Below, one piece after another: positions 61,719 through 64,000 of a stretch of 64,000 bases of DNA. This stretch comes from Paenibacillus paridis (GTDB lineage: Bacteria > Bacillota > Bacilli > Paenibacillales > Paenibacillaceae): assembly GCF_006345825.1 (NCBI RefSeq), contig NZ_VCIX01000092.1, forward strand, positions 2,170,001 through 2,234,000. The letters are read 5' to 3'. A model generated the notes under the pieces. That model searched no databases. It saw nothing but the letters and a program-made list of their open reading frames with translations, and was not told the origin of the DNA. The translations under genes were made by a program, and so were the position numbers. The number at the start of each line of letters is the position of its first letter. Within the stretch, counting starts at the first letter, position 1.

Positions 61719-62690
61719 GTTTAACTCCCCGTCTCTCTTAGAATGGACTACTCTATCTAGTCCTCTCTCATTGTAGTGACGTTGATAATCGTTATCAATA
61801 TCATTTTTGGTAATGTTATCAATCATTTTTCTTCTATATTCGCTTGGCGTCATTTGAACATATTTTTTAAACATCCGGTTTAAATTCAGTTCGTCTGTAA
61901 AGCCGCAGCCAACAGCAACTTCCTGTATCGATACGCTTGAACTTTGCAAATAACGTTTGGCTGCATCCAGTCGGCTCTCATTCAAGTACTCTTGCAAGCT
62001 TTTATGTTCTCGCTTCCTAAACAACTTACCAAGTAAACTTCTGCTTATTGGCAGCATTTCTGAAAGTAATTGAATGGATACTTGCTCGGTATAATGTTGA
62101 TCCAAATATTGCTTGGCAAGTTCCACATAATCAGGCTCAAAGTAACGGATATTCCCCTCTTCCAGCTCCTTGTATATCTCATAGATAAGTTGATATAGAA
62201 TGGCCTTCGCATTAAATTGATGTAGTGCGGACATTTGATTCCAGTGCTTAAACATGATTTGAAACTTTTCTATGAAGAAAATGGGGTTTGACGGTGAAAA
62301 CCCAAAAACCTGTATAAACGGGTTGATGTTCTCTAATAAGCGATAAATGTCTCTTTTATAAAATGGCGCCGTTTCGGCTTTATATAGCACCATAAACATC
62401 CCCAGCTTTGAGCTGGTAGGATGAATGGATAACTCTGTTCCCTTTCCTCCATGGAAAATACCAAATCGTCCAGACTGGTAGGAGGTATGATTGAGTTTTA
62501 TGCTTGCCGGCCCACCTTCGGTATACACAAACATATTGGTCGGCATCCTGTAATTTTGCAATGGGGTGTCTGGATAAAGCAACTGATAACGAACATCTAA
62601 AAGTGATATAGATGAGCGAGCCCATATCCGAACGGCAAGATCAATCATCTCTTTTGTAAAATGGTATGTAAATTTCGGATCTTCTGGCAC
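60657..62690 (-). CDS. AraC-family regulator read through into siderophore receptor (677-codon ORF)
   Basis: GTG 62690 has AAAGGAGAG 7 nt upstream. Residues 1 to about 185 are an AraC ligand domain. Two HTHs follow at about 190-290: 'LAKQYLDQHYTEQVSIQLLS', 'LLGKLFRKREHKSLQEYLN', 'VAVGCGFTDELNLNRMFKKY', 'QMTPSEYRRKM'. An AraC protein would normally stop here. The frame stays open through a 35-residue linker ('ITKNDIDNDYQRHYNERG') that is in fact the promoter/Fur-box DNA of the receptor gene, then enters a lipoprotein signal at 325. Bacillus Btr-type regulators do fuse AraC to a receptor-like domain, but without a lipobox. Stop-codon loss or alternative starts are the likely explanation. Confidence 0.8.
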   Translation of the reverse strand: MPEDPKFTYHFTKEMIDLAVRIWARSSISLLDVRYQLLYPDTPLQNYRMPTNMFVYTEGGPASIKLNHTSYQSGRFGIFHGGKGTELSIHPTSSKLGMFMVLYKAETAPFYKRDIYRLLENINPFIQVFGFSPSNPIFFIEKFQIMFKHWNQMSALHQFNAKAILYQLIYEIYKELEEGNIRYFEPDYVELAKQYLDQHYTEQVSIQLLSEMLPISRSLLGKLFRKREHKSLQEYLNESRLDAAKRYLQSSSVSIQEVAVGCGFTDELNLNRMFKKYVQMTPSEYRRKMIDNITKNDIDNDYQRHYNERGLDRVVHSKRDGELNMFVQTRSKEIILAAAMSLMLLLSACSSNAPVTPSSAPAQSQNQEIAITQEKGAEDVAQTRIVKTEHGDVEVPANPQRIVYLVGNNVGDILPFGKTVVGVDKYGDPTMRPDEWRQQWGHFVADAKVIPGDDLEGIMALEPDLIIGSPTWSSSSLEQLSKIAPTIFYNEMSTLEERMTFFGEVFGMPEQAGKFITDYTTKVEAAKKRLVDAGLYDKKIVFLQGVEEGTPGLQGDKTRGIIYEDLGMKAPEIIEKEFFNRENPKSEGFYAPISLEVISKYLNEAEIIAYTNFEPNVEELEKKLSSVAIWNTIPAVMGENVTFYSTTDTLNDYDYASRTISLDTFVNTLLELPIAKK
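61770..61804 (-). promoter_or_regulatory. Internal promoter overlapping a Fur box, upstream of the receptor start
   Basis: On the minus strand TTGATA (61798-61793), exact 17-nt spacer, TACAAT (61775-61770). The plus-strand sequence GATAATCGTTATCAATATC (61784-61802) matches the Fur consensus GATAATGATTATCATTATC at most positions and covers the -35 and spacer. It lies inside the coding sequence of the fused ORF. Confidence 0.8.
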
Positions 62691-62736
62691 CTGTGTTCTC
62701 TCCTTTAATCGATGTCATATTTTTAGCGTATACCAA

Positions 62737-62753
62737 TTGATTATGATAATCAA
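62737..62753. promoter_or_regulatory. Fur box upstream of the AraC regulator
   Basis: TTGATTATGATAATCAA is a perfect 8-1-8 palindrome and fits the Bacillus 7-1-7 Fur motif TGATAATnATTATCA. It is 47 bp upstream of GTG 62690 and could also affect the divergent gene at 62836. Confidence 0.85.
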
Positions 62754-62835
62754 TATCAAATGAAGGTTAGCGTTCTGAATTCACTTCTCTAATTCCGGAA
62801 ACACTATTGTAGACTATAGAAGGAGTGATCGTACT

Positions 62836-63477
62836 TTGACAGATAACCGATCGAAATGGACAAGCACAAGCATTCCATTTTCCCGAAATAAACCTCTCCA
62901 CTTCATGATAATCGTATTCATCCTGTTTTTTGGTCTTATGGCGATATCACCAACGAATAGATCTCAATGGCTCGCGAATAGTTTAGCACTTGTCATTTTT
63001 ATTCTTACCCTTGTCATCACGTACAAATGGTTTCGTTTTTCAAATCTGTCCTATCTTTTTATGCTTGTTTTCTTTTTGCTTCATATCTATGCAGCACATT
63101 ATACATACGAAGGCACGCCCTTTGACCATTGGCTAAAAATCTCTTTGCACACCAAAAGAAGCTATTACGATCGAGTAGTTCATTTCGCTTTTGGCTTATT
63201 GTTTGCTTTCCCGCTTCTTGAGATATTAAAATTTAAAGTCAAGCTAAGTGGAGTCTGGATCTATATTTTGCCCGTTGTTGCTGTGCTCAGTTTTAGCGCA
63301 CTATTCGAAATCTTGGAAATGGCAGCGGCCTTAGTTGCTGGGCCTAGTGGTGAAGCCAAATTTGTTGGTATGCAGGGTGATGTCTTCGATACGCATAAAG
63401 ATATGGCATTAGGTCTGCTTGGTGGTGTTGTATTTATGTGTATTTTCGCATGGAAAACTTGGAAAGAGGATCATTGA
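62836..63477 (+). CDS. DUF2238 (YjdF-like) membrane protein
   Basis: TTG 62836 has GAAGGAG 9 nt upstream; the product has 213 residues. About six membrane helices are seen ('FMIIVFILFFGLMAISPT', 'YLFMLVFFLLHIYAAHYTY'). Conserved polar blocks 'YEGTPFDHW', 'RSYYDRVVHFAFGLLFAFPL' and 'GMQGDVFDTHKDMALGLLG' are typical of the DUF2238 family, whose role is unknown. It is divergent from the siderophore operon, with the Fur box 83 bp upstream, so iron control is possible. Confidence 0.88.
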   Translation: MTDNRSKWTSTSIPFSRNKPLHFMIIVFILFFGLMAISPTNRSQWLANSLALVIFILTLVITYKWFRFSNLSYLFMLVFFLLHIYAAHYTYEGTPFDHWLKISLHTKRSYYDRVVHFAFGLLFAFPLLEILKFKVKLSGVWIYILPVVAVLSFSALFEILEMAAALVAGPSGEAKFVGMQGDVFDTHKDMALGLLGGVVFMCIFAWKTWKEDH

Positions 63478-63551
63478 AGTACTGATTGAAGACTGATTGA
63501 ACTACTATAATAATCACTTTGTTTTATACGATGCTATGTATTTCAAATGTC

Positions 63552-63598
63552 AAAAAAGAAACCAGTCCATCATCTAATAGCAATGACAGACTGATTTC
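63552..63598 (-). terminator. Terminator of the MFS gene at the right edge
   Basis: On the minus strand GAAATCAGTC pairs with GACTGGTTTC (one G-T pair) and is followed by TTTTTTG. It lies 17 bp beyond the stop codon of the MFS gene. Confidence 0.75.
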
Positions 63599-63614
63599 CT
63601 AATGACCTATGCGG

Positions 63615-64000
63615 CTATTTTAAACTGCTGGTTGATGGTGCCTTCTTACCCAAGAAGAAGTAAGCCAGCATCGCTGAAACACTCGTTAATAAAATAATGA
63701 CGCCTAACGGAACCGCGGTGTCCTCGCCTGCGATGCCCACTAGCGGGGAAACAATCGCTCCCAGCAAGAAAGGGATGACGCCAAGCAAAGCTGCCGCGCT
63801 GCCCGCCATATGGCTCTGGCTCTCCATGGCGAGCGGGAACGCTGCAGTAGACGTAATGCCAATTGCCGCTACGAAGCAAAAAAGCGGAATCACCAGCGCG
63901 AATAGCGGCCCATGGAGCAAAGCTACTACCAAAACAGCGACGCTTGCCAAACAAGCGAGCAGCAGACCGATTAACAGAAAGGTATGTTCGGATACGCGAT
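63615..64000 (-). CDS. Bcr/CflA-type MFS drug transporter, C-terminal part only
   Basis: The frame is open to the window edge, so the N-terminal part is outside. The visible ~128 residues hold the last four membrane helices: 'LLIGLLLACLAS', 'LVIPLFCFVAAIGITST', 'GSAAALLGVIPFLLGAIVSP', 'VIILLTSVSAMLAYFFLGKK'. The block 'SQSHMAGSAAALLG' is diagnostic for Bcr/CflA-like exporters. The TTG at 63950 is internal. Confidence 0.85.
   Translation of the reverse strand, partial: RVSEHTFLLIGLLLACLASVAVLVVALLHGPLFALVIPLFCFVAAIGITSTAAFPLAMESQSHMAGSAAALLGVIPFLLGAIVSPLVGIAGEDTAVPLGVIILLTSVSAMLAYFFLGKKAPSTSSLK

Overview
The window looks like a chromosomal segment of a Paenibacillus-like Firmicute. The support is strong AGGAGG-type ribosome binding sites, a copper-amine-oxidase-N stalk protein, a GH27 enzyme with tandem C-terminal modules, FecCD siderophore permeases, Bacillus-style Fur boxes and OmpR, Rrf2, ArsR, TetR and GntR regulators. 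The genus is inferred. No rRNA, tRNA, CRISPR array or insertion sequence was recognised.

Region 1 (about 1.1-33.3 kb) is an extracellular contractile injection system (eCIS), a free-standing phage-tail-like needle. One minus-strand array runs from 29.85 kb down to 1.14 kb. In order it holds a candidate cargo protein with the 'LQQSYGNQA' motif; a nucleotide-transporter-like/HEAT/cNMP-binding membrane protein; a complete partner-switching set (anti-sigma-type kinase, STAS antagonist, GAF-SpoIIE phosphatase); an AAA+ ATPase; a DUF4255 cap; one sheath; a tube; a tail-assembly protein followed by a DUF6760-like ORF with no start codon; a second tube; a 1228-residue Asn/Thr-repeat protein; a LysM adaptor; gpD- and gpV-like spike parts; gp25; two J-like baseplate proteins; a gpI-like protein; and a 556-residue eCIS-associated protein. 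Two divergent plus-strand genes at 30.1-33.2 kb begin with a second 'LQQSIGNQA' protein. No capsid, portal, terminase or integrase gene is present. No separate PAAR tip or obvious tail-fibre gene is in the window.

The strongest unusual feature is at 17.6 kb. A textbook -1 slippery heptamer (T TTT TTA) lies near the end of the tail-assembly gene, 9 nt after an SD-like GAGGT. A -1 shift reads exactly into the start-less DUF6760-like ORF. This matches the G/GT and E/E' frameshift logic of phage tail chaperones, moved into an eCIS. The second is the 12-module repeat protein between the tube and LysM genes, a candidate tape measure or lumen protein.

Region 2 (33.4-54.1 kb) is ordinary accessory chromosome: an ATP-grasp enzyme, a DUF2306 protein, a PfpI-like protein, a two-component system, a DapA-family lyase, an aldo/keto reductase with an ArsR regulator, a GH27 glycosidase with two cre-like boxes, a drug-exporter/TetR pair, a divergent GAPDH, a GNAT protein, two unknown proteins, a DinB-fold protein, an Rrf2-oxidoreductase-methyltransferase array and a stalk-domain protein.

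Region 3 (54.3-58.1 kb) is a sugar-acid catabolic cluster (GntR regulator, enolase-superfamily dehydratase, SDR). It also holds decayed pieces: a fumarylacetoacetate-hydrolase gene reduced to its two ends, an SDR end and a duplicated GntR end. Region 4 (58.6-62.8 kb) is a Fur-boxed siderophore uptake operon. Its AraC regulator and lipoprotein receptor form one uninterrupted ORF, yet the receptor part keeps its own promoter, Fur box, RBS and signal peptide. A membrane protein and the C-terminal part of an MFS transporter close the window.
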